Notes: generated from the sequence alone by a model not told the origin. Positions 55,166 to 64,000 are shown, counted from the stretch's first letter. The stretch: DNA of 64,000 bases from Bacteroides pyogenes DSM 20611 = JCM 6294 (GCF_000428105.1 NZ_KE386623.1:10670-74669), one strand, 5' to 3'. Translations and numbers: made by a program.

Positions 55166-55173
55166 TACTTTTG
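55166..55173 (+). promoter_or_regulatory. Bacteroides -7 promoter element
   Basis: TACTTTTG precedes the DUF4250 gene by 21 bp, giving a leader of about 15 nt. Confidence 0.6.
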
Positions 55174-55194
55174 CAGCAAAATTATCTGTTTGTG

Positions 55195-55371
55195 ATGGAA
55201 TTACCCAAAGACCCGATGATGCTTTTCAGCGTTATCAATATGAAATTGCGCGACTGCTATTCTTCACTCGATGAATTGTGTGAAGATATGAACGTAGACC
55301 GTGAAGATATAGTGAGCCGGCTGAAAAATGTCGGCTTTGAGTATAGTGCCGAATATAATAAGTTCTGGTAA
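55195..55371 (+). CDS. DUF4250 small protein
   Basis: The 58-aa protein starts MELPKDPMMLFSVINMKLRD and ends GFEYSAEYNKFW. This is the compact DUF4250 family found widely in Bacteroidetes and Firmicutes; its function is unknown. ATG 55195 lies just after a consensus -7 motif, which excludes the longer upstream frame. The 245-bp gap that follows holds no gene. Confidence 0.88.
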   Translation: MELPKDPMMLFSVINMKLRDCYSSLDELCEDMNVDREDIVSRLKNVGFEYSAEYNKFW

Positions 55372-55616
55372 CTCGCCGTTTCTTTCAACTCCCCGCCACT
55401 TGTATTATCGGGTATGAGATGCGTTTATCATATCCGATGGCTTAGTTTCCGTCCAAGCTTCTTTCACTCATTTTTTCCGGAAGTTCGATATAGTCCGATA
55501 TTTCCTCGGTTTATCGCCCATACCCTCACCGTTTGTTAATAAAAGCCAAAACCTCTCTTTCTCATTTAACTTCCTTTCTTTGTCGCGTTCTAATCTCATA
55601 AAGACCGGAAAAAGAA

Positions 55617-56156
55617 ATGATGAACGAAGAACAAATCCGACAAACATATCTTCTAAACCGTGAACGCGGGTTCAAAATGTTGATGGACACTTTCCAAGAG
55701 CCGATATATAATTATATCCGCAGATTGGTTGTATCTCACGAAGATGCGGAAGATGTTCTGCAGGAAGTATTCATACGGGTGTTTCGCAACTTCGAACAGT
55801 TCCGTAACGAGAGTTCTCTTTCTACATGGATATACCGGATCGCAACAAACGAAAGCTTGCGTTTGCTGAACCGGCGAAAAGGAGAAAAAATCGTTTCGTC
55901 CGGTGAAATACATGAAGAGTTGGTGGGCAAGTTGAGAGCGTCGGAATACGTTGATTATGAAAATGAATTGGCTGTAAAATTCCAGGAAGCTATTTTAAGT
56001 CTGCCCGAAAAACAACGCCTTGTATTCAACCTGCGGTATTATGACGAGCTCGATTATGACCAAATAGAACGCATTCTGGAAACGAAAGCGGAGACTCTTA
56101 AAGTGAATTATCATTATGCGAAAGAAAAAATAAAAGAGTATATATTAAACCGATAG
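55617..56156 (+). CDS. ECF-type RNA polymerase sigma factor
   Basis: The 179-aa sigma factor has region 2 (YNYIRRLVVSHEDAEDVLQE, then VFIRVFRNFEQFRNESSLST and the W-I-Y-R-I motif) and region 4 (LPEKQRLVFNLRYYDELDYD, then QIERILETKAETLKVNYHYA), joined by a short linker. It probably directs a small envelope-stress regulon. The downstream gene starts four bases after its stop and encodes a membrane protein that may be its anti-sigma factor. A second ATG codon follows the first. Confidence 0.92.
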   Translation: MMNEEQIRQTYLLNRERGFKMLMDTFQEPIYNYIRRLVVSHEDAEDVLQEVFIRVFRNFEQFRNESSLSTWIYRIATNESLRLLNRRKGEKIVSSGEIHEELVGKLRASEYVDYENELAVKFQEAILSLPEKQRLVFNLRYYDELDYDQIERILETKAETLKVNYHYAKEKIKEYILNR

Positions 56157-56160
56157 GACG

Positions 56161-56517
56161 ATGAAAAAGGATTTTGATTTTGATGATATTGGGAAACAGA
56201 CACCTTATCGTGTACCCGAAGGGTTCTTTGCCGAAATGCAACAAAAAGTGCTGAAGCAGGCGGGAGTGAAACCGCATCCGAAGTTTAGCAGGAAACTGAT
56301 TGTTCCTTTTGTTGCTGCGGCAGCGGCTATATTGGCGGGATTCTTCTTTATCCCATCTTTGATGCAGACCGACGCAACGGTTTCATCATCGGATGTACTG
56401 GCTGTTGAAAACAATCATGTAACTGCCGACCCGATGGACGAATGGATTAGAAACTTGTCGGATGAGGAGTTGGAAGACCTCGTCGGCTTCTCTGAAAACG
56501 ATATATTTTTAAACTAA
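56161..56517 (+). CDS. putative anti-sigma factor, single membrane segment
   Basis: The 118-aa protein has a cytoplasmic N-terminus (FDFDDIGKQTPYRVPEGFFA), one membrane helix (LIVPFVAAAAAILAGFFFIP) and a short acidic tail (DEWIRNLSDEELEDLVGFSE). Its place four bases after the sigma gene and its topology suggest an anti-sigma factor, but no zinc-type HxxxCxxC motif is present. Its role is thus inferred from context. Confidence 0.75.
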   Translation: MKKDFDFDDIGKQTPYRVPEGFFAEMQQKVLKQAGVKPHPKFSRKLIVPFVAAAAAILAGFFFIPSLMQTDATVSSSDVLAVENNHVTADPMDEWIRNLSDEELEDLVGFSENDIFLN

Positions 56518-56530
56518 AAAACGTAAGATT

Positions 56531-57085
56531 ATGAAAACTAAAATTGTTTATGTAATGGCAATCGCCCTCTTCATGGCAGGGCATTCTTCTGTTTTTGCTC
56601 AAGTCAAAGATAACAGAGAAAAGAAAGAAGTTCCTACTCAGGAACAGGTCATAAAGATGCATGTAGACCGTGCCGTAAAAGCTTTGATGCTCGATGACGC
56701 TACGGCTGCGAAATTTACTCCCGTGTACGAAAAGTATCTCACGGAGTTGCGCGAATGCCGCTTGGCAATGAATTGTGTGCCCGGTATGAGGAGAAATATG
56801 TTTCTGGAAAGGGATAATACTCCTACTCAGTTGGCGGAGATGACCGATGCGGATGTTGCCAAACTATTGAAAGAACAGTTTGCCCAAAGCCGTAAAATGC
56901 TCGATGTGCGGGAGAAATATTACGTGGAATTCAGCAAAATTCTTTCTCAAAAGCAGATTCTGGGAATGTACCGGATGGAAAGAAACAATGTGAATAAGTT
57001 CAGGAGAGAGTTCGACCGCAGGAGAGGGCAGAGAGTGGGAGACGGATATCGTCAAAGACAGAAAGATTGTCCTTTTCGTAAGTAA
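56531..57085 (+). CDS. periplasmic CpxP/Spy-like helical protein
   Basis: The 184-aa product has a signal peptide (IVYVMAIALFMAGHSSVFAQ) and a helical mature part with a charged tail. VDRAVKALMLDDATAAKFTP and YYVEFSKILSQKQILGMYRM are reminiscent of the LTxxQ repeats of Spy and CpxP, though the exact motif is degenerate. It is third in an operon after the sigma factor and putative anti-sigma. A periplasmic sensor or chaperone role in that circuit is plausible but inferred. A long-stem terminator follows. Confidence 0.77.
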   Translation: MKTKIVYVMAIALFMAGHSSVFAQVKDNREKKEVPTQEQVIKMHVDRAVKALMLDDATAAKFTPVYEKYLTELRECRLAMNCVPGMRRNMFLERDNTPTQLAEMTDADVAKLLKEQFAQSRKMLDVREKYYVEFSKILSQKQILGMYRMERNNVNKFRREFDRRRGQRVGDGYRQRQKDCPFRK

Positions 57086-57151
57086 TCTTGAAAGGAATTT
57101 TACGGAAAAGCCGATGTAGCGTATCACATACGTCGGAAAGGACGATATAGC

Positions 57152-57206
57152 AATCTCCTTATTCAACCTTTGCTCCATAATTTAAGAAAGGTTGGATAAG
57201 GAGATT
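57152..57206 (+). terminator. long-stem rho-independent terminator
   Basis: AATCTCCTTATTCAACCTTT and its near-perfect complement (one mismatch in 20 bp) form a long hairpin, followed by ATCTTTT. It ends the sigma factor operon. The remaining 120 bp to the nfo stop show nothing notable. Confidence 0.85.
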
Positions 57207-57327
57207 ATCTTTTCGAAGCGGCTGCTTTGCTTGCAGAGTTTCTACTGCCGGATATTTATTTTCGGAATAACAGCTTTTCCGTTGCACGGATGATACGTCC
57301 GGATTATTCCGTCACGGCCCTGCCGTT

Positions 57328-58176
57328 TCAAACCGTTGCCGCAACGGACAGTTTTCTCAGCCATGCGATTTCTTCCGCCCACTTGCTTTCGTCCGGAGTT
57401 TCGAGAATGAGAGGCATGTTGTCGAACCGCGGATCGCTCATCAACCGTTCGAAGAAAGCGTTCCCGATCAGTCCCATACCGATGCTGTCGTGGCGGTCGA
57501 CACGGCTGCCCAATGCTTTCTTCGAGTCGTTGATATGCATTCCCCGCAGATAGCCGAACCCTACTTCCCGGTCGAACTCTTCGAAAACACGGTCATAGTC
57601 CGTCAGGAAATCATAGCCGGCTGTGAAGGTATGGCAAGTGTCGAGGCATACTCCTACGCGACTCTTGTCGTCTACACGGTCGATGATGTACTTCAAATGC
57701 CAAAATTCATTTCCCAGATTACTGCCTTGTCCCGCAGTATTTTCGATAACCGCCGTTACTCCGGCGGTTTTTTCCAATGCCATGTTGATGCTCTCGGCAA
57801 TGCGCGACAAACACTCTTCTACGCCGATCTTGTTCAGGTGACTGCCCGGATGAAAGTTCAGCAGCTTCAGTCCCAAGGCTTCGCAACGTTGCATCTCGTC
57901 CAGAAAGGCAGTGCGGCTTTTCTCCAGCCCTTCCTCTTCCGGATGGCCGAGATTGATGAGATAACTGTCGTGCGGAAGAATATGTTCCGGTTTGAAACCG
58001 TACTTTTTGCAATTCTCTTTAAACAGACGGATGCTTTCTTCCGTCAAAGGCTTGCTTACCCATTGCCGCTGATTCTTCGTGAACAGGGCAAAAGCGTTCG
58101 CTCCGATTTCATGTGCGTTGACAGGCGCCAGTTCCACGCCGCCCGATGCCGATACATGTGCTCCGATGTATTTCAT
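57328..58176 (-). CDS. nfo: deoxyribonuclease IV (endonuclease IV)
   Basis: Endonuclease IV cuts DNA at abasic sites in base-excision repair. The 282-aa TIM barrel binds three zinc ions; visible ligand motifs are [84 protein letters not shown] and [10 protein letters not shown]. All are intact and the length is normal. A -7 motif lies 32 bp upstream, next to a 65-bp duplication. Confidence 0.95.
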   Translation of the reverse strand: MKYIGAHVSASGGVELAPVNAHEIGANAFALFTKNQRQWVSKPLTEESIRLFKENCKKYGFKPEHILPHDSYLINLGHPEEEGLEKSRTAFLDEMQRCEALGLKLLNFHPGSHLNKIGVEECLSRIAESINMALEKTAGVTAVIENTAGQGSNLGNEFWHLKYIIDRVDDKSRVGVCLDTCHTFTAGYDFLTDYDRVFEEFDREVGFGYLRGMHINDSKKALGSRVDRHDSIGMGLIGNAFFERLMSDPRFDNMPLILETPDESKWAEEIAWLRKLSVAATV

Positions 58177-58207
58177 GTTTTCTTTTTCGTTTATGAATGA
58201 TTCGTTA

Positions 58208-58215
58208 CAAAGATA
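58208..58215 (-). promoter_or_regulatory. Bacteroides -7 promoter element, minus strand
   Basis: CAAAGATA is TATCTTTG on the minus strand and would give nfo a leader of about 25 nt. Confidence 0.6.
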
Positions 58216-58225
58216 ACGCTTATCC

Positions 58226-58330
58226 TGCCTTCTATGTTTGCAAACAGCGGAATGAAAAGCACGGACCGGGGTTCTTCTGCTTACTTTTCATGCCTTCTAT
58301 GTTTGCAAACACCGCGGCCCATGTATCTTC
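58226..58330. repeat. 65-bp duplication between nfo and the lyase gene
   Basis: A 21-bp word beginning TGCCTTCTATGTTTGCAAAC is identical at 58226 and 58291, 65 bp apart. The repeat covers the region just upstream of the nfo promoter and ends near the stop codon of the heparinase-like gene. Confidence 0.85.
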
Positions 58331-60941
58331 ATATCTCGAGGTCGGGCAGATAATCCATGAGCGTATGTTCCACCTGTTTGCCTTTCACTCTCTCGGTCAC
58401 GAGGGTCGCCCCTTCTTTCTTTCCGGCGTCGTAAGTCAACGACACCTTTTCTTTCCGGTTGCTTACCGATATCGCCGCTTTTCCGTGTTCCTTCAGGTTG
58501 CACTCCACGCTCCAGTCTCCTATCCGGAACGTATCTCCTTTACGGACTACCTCCATATCCGGCCGGTCACTTCCGTGCGTGTCGATAACCGTCAGGAAGC
58601 GGGCGATACGGCACGGAGCGGTAGTGGCAGAGAAGTGCCAGTGGTTCTGATGTTTCACCGCTTTTCCTTTCGCATCGGTCTGGTTTTTCCAGTTCGTAGG
58701 GGCGCAGAAGAAAGTATCCGTCAGCTCCTGCACGGTCGGCGCCGAGCAAAAAAGATGAGCGACAGATACGCCTCCCGCTTTGTTCTTGCCGGTTACGCTG
58801 ATCCTGTCGGCAGCCTCCTTTACTTCCATCGGCAGCTCTACGGTATGAAGCAGGTAACTCCACTTCACGTCTTTCTTACCTTCCAGTTCGTCGTAGATGA
58901 GGAATATACCCGTTGCACCGAGCTGAATGATATGGCGGCGGAACAGATCTACTTTATTCTCGTCCCATCCGTTTTCCGGCGTGTAGCGTGTTCCGGAAAG
59001 CTCTCCCCGTTTCAGCCAGAGAGGAGAAGTAACTTTCCCGTAAGCATTGGAAGCATCGCCCACCATATACGAAATCTTTTCTCCTTCGTATCGGCGGGGA
59101 ATCCATCCATAACCTTCCGTTCCTATCTTTTGTGTCATCCCGTCGGCCAGAATGCTGTTATGAGCGCGGGTGTTCCGGTAAGAGTACATGCAATGGTCGT
59201 CGGTGAATCCGGTACGATGCCCGCTGCTGTAGAATATTTCTTTCCCGCCGTAGAATGTGTTGAACGCATTCTGGTTGGACAACGCATGGGAAGTAGCTCC
59301 GTAAGGACTGGAGCGGAAGGAGAGCATCGCGTTCTTCTCCGGTTCCGCCAGTGAAGTGTGCATGGTAGCCACTCCCGTTTCGTTGAAAACTTTAGCCGAG
59401 GGAAGTTCCGCCAGCGAACGCTTTTCTTCCGGAAACGCCTTGCGAGTGGTGCAACGATACCAGGTCAGGTCGCCCGACTTGCCCAGAAACGTACTTTTCA
59501 TGATGTCCGGTTCCCTCTCCAGAATAGCTCTCACATAAGCGGCAGCCCACGGATTCTTTCGTTCGCGCGCCAAAGCCTCCGCATAACCTACACGTGTTCC
59601 GCTCGGCTTTTTCCGGGTTTCGTGCGAATTTCCGTGTCCGGCGGATTTCGAAAACGGAGGCTGGTGATAAATGACGTAAAGAGCGTTATTGTCATACCAC
59701 GGATCGGCAAAGAAGTCGAATCCGCTGATACGGGAATAGAAAGCGGGCACTTCGATCAGCGTGCGGATGTTGACGTGGAAGTAAGAGTCTCCGTTGTGCC
59801 ATCCGCCGTCTGTGTTCAATCCCGGCAGGCGCGATACCCATTCGTTGTAACAATAATCCGCCCAGACCGATGCTTCGGGCAATTCGCCGTAAGTGGCGAA
59901 GGCAGCCATGTTGAGAATGCGGAACGTCATTTGCCACACATGGTTGTCGGCAATGCGGTTTTCCAGATGGTTCACATATTCGCTGAAAAACCTCCGTCCG
60001 TTGTCGCGGATATTCGCCAGCAGCAATTTCTTTTCAGACGGAGACAACAGATTATGGAATGCGTCGTAGGCCGAAGTGCACATCGACAAAATGGTAGAGC
60101 GGTTGAAATCGCCGGCAAACAACTTGCTCTCTTTCCACGACAGTATTTCGGTGAGCCGCTTCATTCCCTCCCGGTAGTATTTTTCGTCTTTCGTCAGCAG
60201 ATAAGCCCGTACGATGGCTTCCACGTTCGCTTCTTCGCGGTCTACGATTTTACGTCCTTCACGTATCAATACCGACCGACGTTGTACGATGTTCGTCAGC
60301 TTTGCCAGTTGGCTGGTGTCTATCTCTTCTTCCAGATGCTTCAGTTGCCTCGACAAACATTTGCCGGCTTTCCGGATGTAAGCGCGGGCTTCGACATTGT
60401 TCCGGTTGCGGACTATTACATCGTCCCATTCTTTGGCATCGAGCAAGATGCGTGGATGCGCTCCGGGCAGCTTGTTCAGCATTTCCTCCAAAGACGGCGG
60501 ATTGAACGTCTTCGTCTTTTCATCGATGTAAAAATGGTATACGGGCGACCATTCCTCGTTTCCGTTCTTGTCTACATAAGCATGCTGCCAGTACCATTTT
60601 CCTTTTTCGAACAGGCGGAACGGATTGAAGAAAGCCCATCGCCGTTCGGCTGTGATCAGCCCCGATTTGAATTCGGGATCGCGGGCAATGCGAATCCGAT
60701 AGGTTACTCCGGGTTTGCGTTCCTCACCTTCCACACCGTCGAGCACAGCACCTAAGTGAGGGAACTTGTCGGGCCACATAAATCTCGGGGGATTCATGGC
60801 AATGTGTTGCCCGTTTAGGGGAGAAGGCGTCTCGCGAACTTCGTGCATCAAGGTGGGTTGTGTGAGACGCATTATGCTTTTTTGCGCGTATCCCTTGCCG
60901 GGAAGCAAAGCCAGTAGCAGGAGAATGTAGAGGTGTTTCAT
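58329..60941 (-). CDS. heparinase II/III family polysaccharide lyase with DUF4962 domain
   Basis: The 870-aa exported lyase has a signal peptide (HLYILLLLALLPGKGYAQ). The N-terminal part (HIAMNPPRFMWPDKFPHLG) and the alpha/alpha region beginning with GAHPRILLDAKEWDDVI fit DUF4962. The C-terminal half is heparinase II/III-like: YSYRNTRAHNSILADGMTQK holds likely catalytic residues, and RRHIIQLGATGIFLIYDELE is a typical strand pair. It resembles the PL15-type lyases of Bacteroides acting on heparin or heparan sulfate oligosaccharides; specificity is not proven. It belongs to the minus-strand cluster at the window's right edge. Confidence 0.85.
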   Translation of the reverse strand: MKHLYILLLLALLPGKGYAQKSIMRLTQPTLMHEVRETPSPLNGQHIAMNPPRFMWPDKFPHLGAVLDGVEGEERKPGVTYRIRIARDPEFKSGLITAERRWAFFNPFRLFEKGKWYWQHAYVDKNGNEEWSPVYHFYIDEKTKTFNPPSLEEMLNKLPGAHPRILLDAKEWDDVIVRNRNNVEARAYIRKAGKCLSRQLKHLEEEIDTSQLAKLTNIVQRRSVLIREGRKIVDREEANVEAIVRAYLLTKDEKYYREGMKRLTEILSWKESKLFAGDFNRSTILSMCTSAYDAFHNLLSPSEKKLLLANIRDNGRRFFSEYVNHLENRIADNHVWQMTFRILNMAAFATYGELPEASVWADYCYNEWVSRLPGLNTDGGWHNGDSYFHVNIRTLIEVPAFYSRISGFDFFADPWYDNNALYVIYHQPPFSKSAGHGNSHETRKKPSGTRVGYAEALARERKNPWAAAYVRAILEREPDIMKSTFLGKSGDLTWYRCTTRKAFPEEKRSLAELPSAKVFNETGVATMHTSLAEPEKNAMLSFRSSPYGATSHALSNQNAFNTFYGGKEIFYSSGHRTGFTDDHCMYSYRNTRAHNSILADGMTQKIGTEGYGWIPRRYEGEKISYMVGDASNAYGKVTSPLWLKRGELSGTRYTPENGWDENKVDLFRRHIIQLGATGIFLIYDELEGKKDVKWSYLLHTVELPMEVKEAADRISVTGKNKAGGVSVAHLFCSAPTVQELTDTFFCAPTNWKNQTDAKGKAVKHQNHWHFSATTAPCRIARFLTVIDTHGSDRPDMEVVRKGDTFRIGDWSVECNLKEHGKAAISVSNRKEKVSLTYDAGKKEGATLVTERVKGKQVEHTLMDYLPDLEI

Positions 60942-61019
60942 ATCTTTTATGAAATTAGTTTGACGTATTTGTTCGATTCGTTACAATGATGAGTAAGCAA
61001 GGTTCGAGCGACCGGGTCA

Positions 61020-61985
61020 TTACAAAGCGTTGCTTTCGGAAAACCGCATGAGCGCGAGTGAAGCCGCTCCGATACTTCCTGCCCGGTTGCCTAATGAAGC
61101 AGCCGTGATTTCGGTGTTTATATCGCAGTCGGGCATGGCATACCGGTGAGCCTTCTCGCTGACTTTACGGATGTAGAAGTCGCCCGCTTCCGATAATCCG
61201 CCTCCGATGACAACTTTCTGCGGACTAAAGATATTAATCAGCCCCGCAATGCCTCTTCCTAAGAAATCGAAATGTTCTTCGAGCGACTCGATGGCTGTCG
61301 GATCACCTTGCCGGTATAGCCGCACAATGAGTTCCCCGTTTATCTCTTCAGCCGGACAGGTGATGTTTGCCGCGGCGATTCGCTTCTTGAAACGGCGTAT
61401 CAGAGCGGATGCAGACGCATATTGCTCCAAACATCCCACCGAACCGCACGTACATGGCTCTCCGTTGTGGATAAGAGGGATATGTCCCAACTCGGTGCCC
61501 CGGTTGGCAAAACCATTGAACAGCTTTCCGCCGATAACCACGGCGCCGCCGATACCGGTTCCCACCGTGAGGAAGACAATGTATGTCGCACCTTGTCCGG
61601 CTCCGTACATGGTTTCTCCCAACCCCATCGCATTGGCGTCGTTCTCCAATACGGCAGGCAGTTCTGTTTCCGCCTCAATCCGGTCGGCCAACGGCACGTT
61701 TACCCACCCCTCGATATTGTCTGAACCTCCCAGCACAATGCGATTGGAAGCATCTACGATGCCCGGCGTTCCGATGCCGACACCTTCTACCGTATAGCCT
61801 TGACCGGCGGCAAACTCTTTCGCTTCTTTTACAGCTTTTACCAACTGACCGATAACGGCTTCCGCCGAAACTTCGGCTTTCGAAGCCAGCTTATTCTGAA
61901 ACAGAACCGTGCCTTTATTGTCGATGAGGGCATATTTGATCGAAGTGCCGCCAAGATCGATTCCTATTGCGTATCTCTTTTTCAT
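61020..61985 (-). CDS. ROK-family sugar kinase
   Basis: The 321-aa ROK kinase phosphorylates a hexose such as glucose, N-acetylglucosamine or an analogue. It has the phosphate motif YAIGIDLGGTSIKYALID, ENDANAMGLGETMYGAG with the catalytic Asp, VGTGIGGAVVIGGKLFNG, and the zinc motif GHIPLIHNGEPCTCGSVGCLE. IVVIGGGLSEAGD-like KVVIGGGLSEAG completes the fold. Its place between a heparinase-like lyase and a DUF3604 gene suggests it processes monosaccharides released from glycosaminoglycans. Confidence 0.9.
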   Translation of the reverse strand: MKKRYAIGIDLGGTSIKYALIDNKGTVLFQNKLASKAEVSAEAVIGQLVKAVKEAKEFAAGQGYTVEGVGIGTPGIVDASNRIVLGGSDNIEGWVNVPLADRIEAETELPAVLENDANAMGLGETMYGAGQGATYIVFLTVGTGIGGAVVIGGKLFNGFANRGTELGHIPLIHNGEPCTCGSVGCLEQYASASALIRRFKKRIAAANITCPAEEINGELIVRLYRQGDPTAIESLEEHFDFLGRGIAGLINIFSPQKVVIGGGLSEAGDFYIRKVSEKAHRYAMPDCDINTEITAASLGNRAGSIGAASLALMRFSESNAL

Positions 61986-62034
61986 GATTGTTGTCTTTAT
62001 TTGTCATGCGCTTATGCTGATCTGTCTGTTCCCG

Positions 62035-63663
62035 TCATGTTCTTTCCGCCCAGATAGGCGAACTCCATGCCCATTGCCCGTCGCGCTGGCGGACACGGAC
62101 ATAATAATAATCCGTATCCCGTTGCGGCTCTTTGTCCTCCATATAGTGTTCTATCGTAAAACAGCTTTCGGGCATGGCACGGTTGAAAAGAATCGCTTCG
62201 CTCAACCACCCGGTTATGAAGTGCGAGCGTGAGCCTTCGAGCAATTCTCCCAATGTATGTTCAAACTTCTTGCCGTTGAACTCCGCAATCACCTTTCCGC
62301 TTTTCGGCATCTCCACATCCAGAATCACAGCCTGCGTAGCGGCAGTGGTGGTATTGGGATTCTTCGTGCTGTACATGTCGAGTTCCGTTTCCTTTTCACC
62401 GATGGACAGGATGCGGTTCACGTGAGTATGAAACTCGGTCTCGCCTTCTTGCGGTGAAGTGAACGCCGCCCCTCGGAAGCAGGGAGTGACGCTGCGGATA
62501 CTTCCTTTATCCACCGACAGTTTTCCCTGCCAATGTACGTATTTCTCTTCACGATTCCAACCGAAATCTACTTTTACTTTGCAACGGAGCGTATCGCCTT
62601 CGGGCGCGACCGGTGTCAACGGCCCGCTCAAACGTGCGATGGTTTGTCCGTTCTTTACGATGTCTACATAGTCGATGCAGCTTTCGCCCGCAACATTCAG
62701 GTAAATGCGCCGGCTGTTTCCGCGTATCACGTCACCCATGAACGCGTCGTTGAGGCGGAAGTCTATTCGTATTTTATCGCCTGTGGCTGCACATACATGC
62801 CGGTTCTTCAAGGCTTCCCACACAGCGTTCCGCGTCAACGACGGAGCCAACACGCCGATCCTTCCGTCTCCATAGCTTCCCGGATAACCCGAATGCTGGT
62901 CGGTAGAAGCCATGATACCGAATTTATGTCCCTGCTCCAGACCGTATTGAACGGTTCCTTCCCATTGGCGAGGTCCCATGTCGTGCAGATACGGATAATC
63001 TCCCTGATCGCTTTCCGCCAGACCGTGACGGGAATACATTTCGACGAAAGGAGTCTGATCGCCTTCGGTGAAGCATTTCCAGTTATAACCGCGGAATCCT
63101 CCCTGATAACCCATGTGATGCGGGGTGATGAATACCTTGTGCCCTTTAGCCTTGCGTTTCCAGTCTTCAATCGAAGTGCATTCCACGAGAGGAGCGTCCA
63201 AATCATAATTCAGCGCAACGTGGTCGCCGTGTTCCATGCTGTGGGCTTCGTAACCGATGAACGCAAGGAATTCGCCTTCTTTATTGTATTCGTTCGTCAT
63301 GGCGACGTACTTCTCGTATCCGCCTTCACGCAGACGTTTAAAAGCTCCCGTGTGATAATCGATCACCCATTTCAAACGAGGATCGTCGGCTCCGGGGATG
63401 TCCGGCCACATGGCATGAGGCGTTACGCTGACAAAGTCCAACTGCCCTTTGGCGGCATCGAAGGCATCGCGCATATCTCCGTGTCCGTAGGTGAGGTTGC
63501 AGTGATTGTGGAGGTCGCCCCAGTACAACTTCAAATTACTTGCGCCCGGCATTCTCTTTTTCGCTTCCTTGCTGCTTGCTACACACGAATGGAGCAAGCT
63601 GCCCGAAGCGGCCAGTCCTAAAAAGGACCAGCCTGTATTTTTAAGAAAACTTCTTCTGTTCAT
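62035..63663 (-). CDS. DUF3604 exported metal-dependent protein
   Basis: The 542-aa product begins NRRSFLKNTGWSFLGLAASG, a twin-arginine-like signal, followed by a lipobox-like LLHSC. The core is PHP-like with metal-binding motifs GDLHNHCNLTYGHG, VSVTPHAMWPD, IGYEAHSMEHGDHVALN, FITPHHMGYQGG and MASTDQHSGYPGSYG, as in DUF3604. The enzymatic activity is unknown. Its neighbours (two heparinase-like genes and a sugar kinase) suggest a role in glycosaminoglycan use. The next gene upstream ends 19 bp away. Confidence 0.83.
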   Translation of the reverse strand: MNRRSFLKNTGWSFLGLAASGSLLHSCVASSKEAKKRMPGASNLKLYWGDLHNHCNLTYGHGDMRDAFDAAKGQLDFVSVTPHAMWPDIPGADDPRLKWVIDYHTGAFKRLREGGYEKYVAMTNEYNKEGEFLAFIGYEAHSMEHGDHVALNYDLDAPLVECTSIEDWKRKAKGHKVFITPHHMGYQGGFRGYNWKCFTEGDQTPFVEMYSRHGLAESDQGDYPYLHDMGPRQWEGTVQYGLEQGHKFGIMASTDQHSGYPGSYGDGRIGVLAPSLTRNAVWEALKNRHVCAATGDKIRIDFRLNDAFMGDVIRGNSRRIYLNVAGESCIDYVDIVKNGQTIARLSGPLTPVAPEGDTLRCKVKVDFGWNREEKYVHWQGKLSVDKGSIRSVTPCFRGAAFTSPQEGETEFHTHVNRILSIGEKETELDMYSTKNPNTTTAATQAVILDVEMPKSGKVIAEFNGKKFEHTLGELLEGSRSHFITGWLSEAILFNRAMPESCFTIEHYMEDKEPQRDTDYYYVRVRQRDGQWAWSSPIWAERT

Positions 63664-63682
63664 GGTATTGTGTCTTTGGATA

Positions 63683-64000
63683 TTATAGTTTATACTGCAA
63701 CAACTGTTTCTTCCCGTTCACTTTTACTTCCACCTCCAGCGAGTTTTCGCTGAACTTTTTGTTTTTGAAACGGGCGTACAGCTTCGGTGCATCCGCACTC
63801 TTCCGTACGGGATAGATGACAGTGATGTAGCGTACGGCTTTTTCATCTTCCTTTTTCACGTTGAACGACACGTTCATCCGTTTGTACCGCTTGCGGTAAG
63901 CCGTAGAACACCAACCCGGTTCCTTTTTCATCGTCATTCCTTCGGGACCGAAGCATTGCAGCTTCATATTGCTTCCGTCATCGAACCGGGTAGCGAAGGT
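63683..64000 (-). CDS. heparinase II/III-like lyase, C-terminal part (cut by window edge)
   Basis: Only the last 105 codons are present; the frame is open to the window edge, so the start lies outside. The visible part (GPEGMTMKKEPGWCSTAYRK, then RYITVIYPVRKS and VEVKVNGKKQLLQYKL) resembles the C-terminal beta-sandwich of heparinase III (PL12) proteins. Identification is from a short fragment and its position next to a second lyase, so it is tentative. Confidence 0.6.
   Translation of the reverse strand, partial: TFATRFDDGSNMKLQCFGPEGMTMKKEPGWCSTAYRKRYKRMNVSFNVKKEDEKAVRYITVIYPVRKSADAPKLYARFKNKKFSENSLEVEVKVNGKKQLLQYKL

Overview
This window is chromosomal DNA from a Bacteroidales bacterium, most likely Bacteroides or a close relative. 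The evidence is the recurrent -7 motif TAnnTTTG (sometimes with an upstream TTTG), the many families typical of that order (DUF5106, DUF3805, DUF4421, DUF5020, DUF4250, DUF4332, a short H1-like histone), a fused bioB-bioA gene, a group A [FeFe] hydrogenase operon and the edge of a glycosaminoglycan-degradation cluster. No phage, transposase, CRISPR or restriction system was seen. The one mobile-looking sequence is a 213-bp non-coding element with long inverted repeats between cutC and rny.

Layout. 1-7 kb: a thioredoxin-like lipoprotein, an OmpR-type two-component pair on the minus strand, a transglutaminase-like protein and a DUF3805 protein, separated by large tandem-repeat arrays. 7-16 kb: an ABC-F ATPase, a PHP phosphatase, a fucose-isomerase-like protein, an aminotransferase, an FtsX-like permease, a glycosyltransferase and an AI-2E-type permease. 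17-23.5 kb: a complete late biotin pathway on the minus strand (bioBA, bioF, bioG, bioC, bioD) behind a good promoter and a strongly structured leader. 23.5-33 kb: DUF4421 protein, cutC, rny, zapA with a coiled-coil partner, a nucleosidase, lutABC for lactate oxidation, pyridoxal kinase and tRNA-Trp. 34-48 kb: housekeeping and small genes (ArsC-like, UDG-like, nucleobase permease, KamA-like radical SAM protein, histone-like protein, potassium channel, lytic transglycosylase, pseudouridine synthase). 49-53 kb: an NAD-linked [FeFe] hydrogenase operon. 54-58 kb: an outer-membrane-associated protein, an ECF sigma factor with a likely anti-sigma and a periplasmic partner, and endonuclease IV. 58-64 kb: heparinase II/III-like lyase, ROK sugar kinase, DUF3604 protein and the tail of a second heparinase-like gene, which together suggest heparin or heparan sulfate use.

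The most unusual property is not a gene. At about fourteen places, nearly all at gene ends, there are tandem duplications whose period is repeatedly 66 bp (or 64, 65, 67, 72), or about 22 bp (20-22) and once 43 bp. The 66-bp arrays differ in sequence from place to place and often include the start codon, stop codon or last codons of the neighbouring gene, as if the local gene end had been copied in tandem and then decayed. Three of the short-period arrays share a recognisable 22-bp consensus (purine-rich half, then pyrimidine-rich half). In lutB the same 66-bp duplication lies inside the reading frame. I know of no description of this, and it is the best candidate here for an undescribed process.

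Coordinates and motif positions were counted by hand from the sequence. Family assignments rest on recognition of motifs and overall sequence and were not checked against a database.
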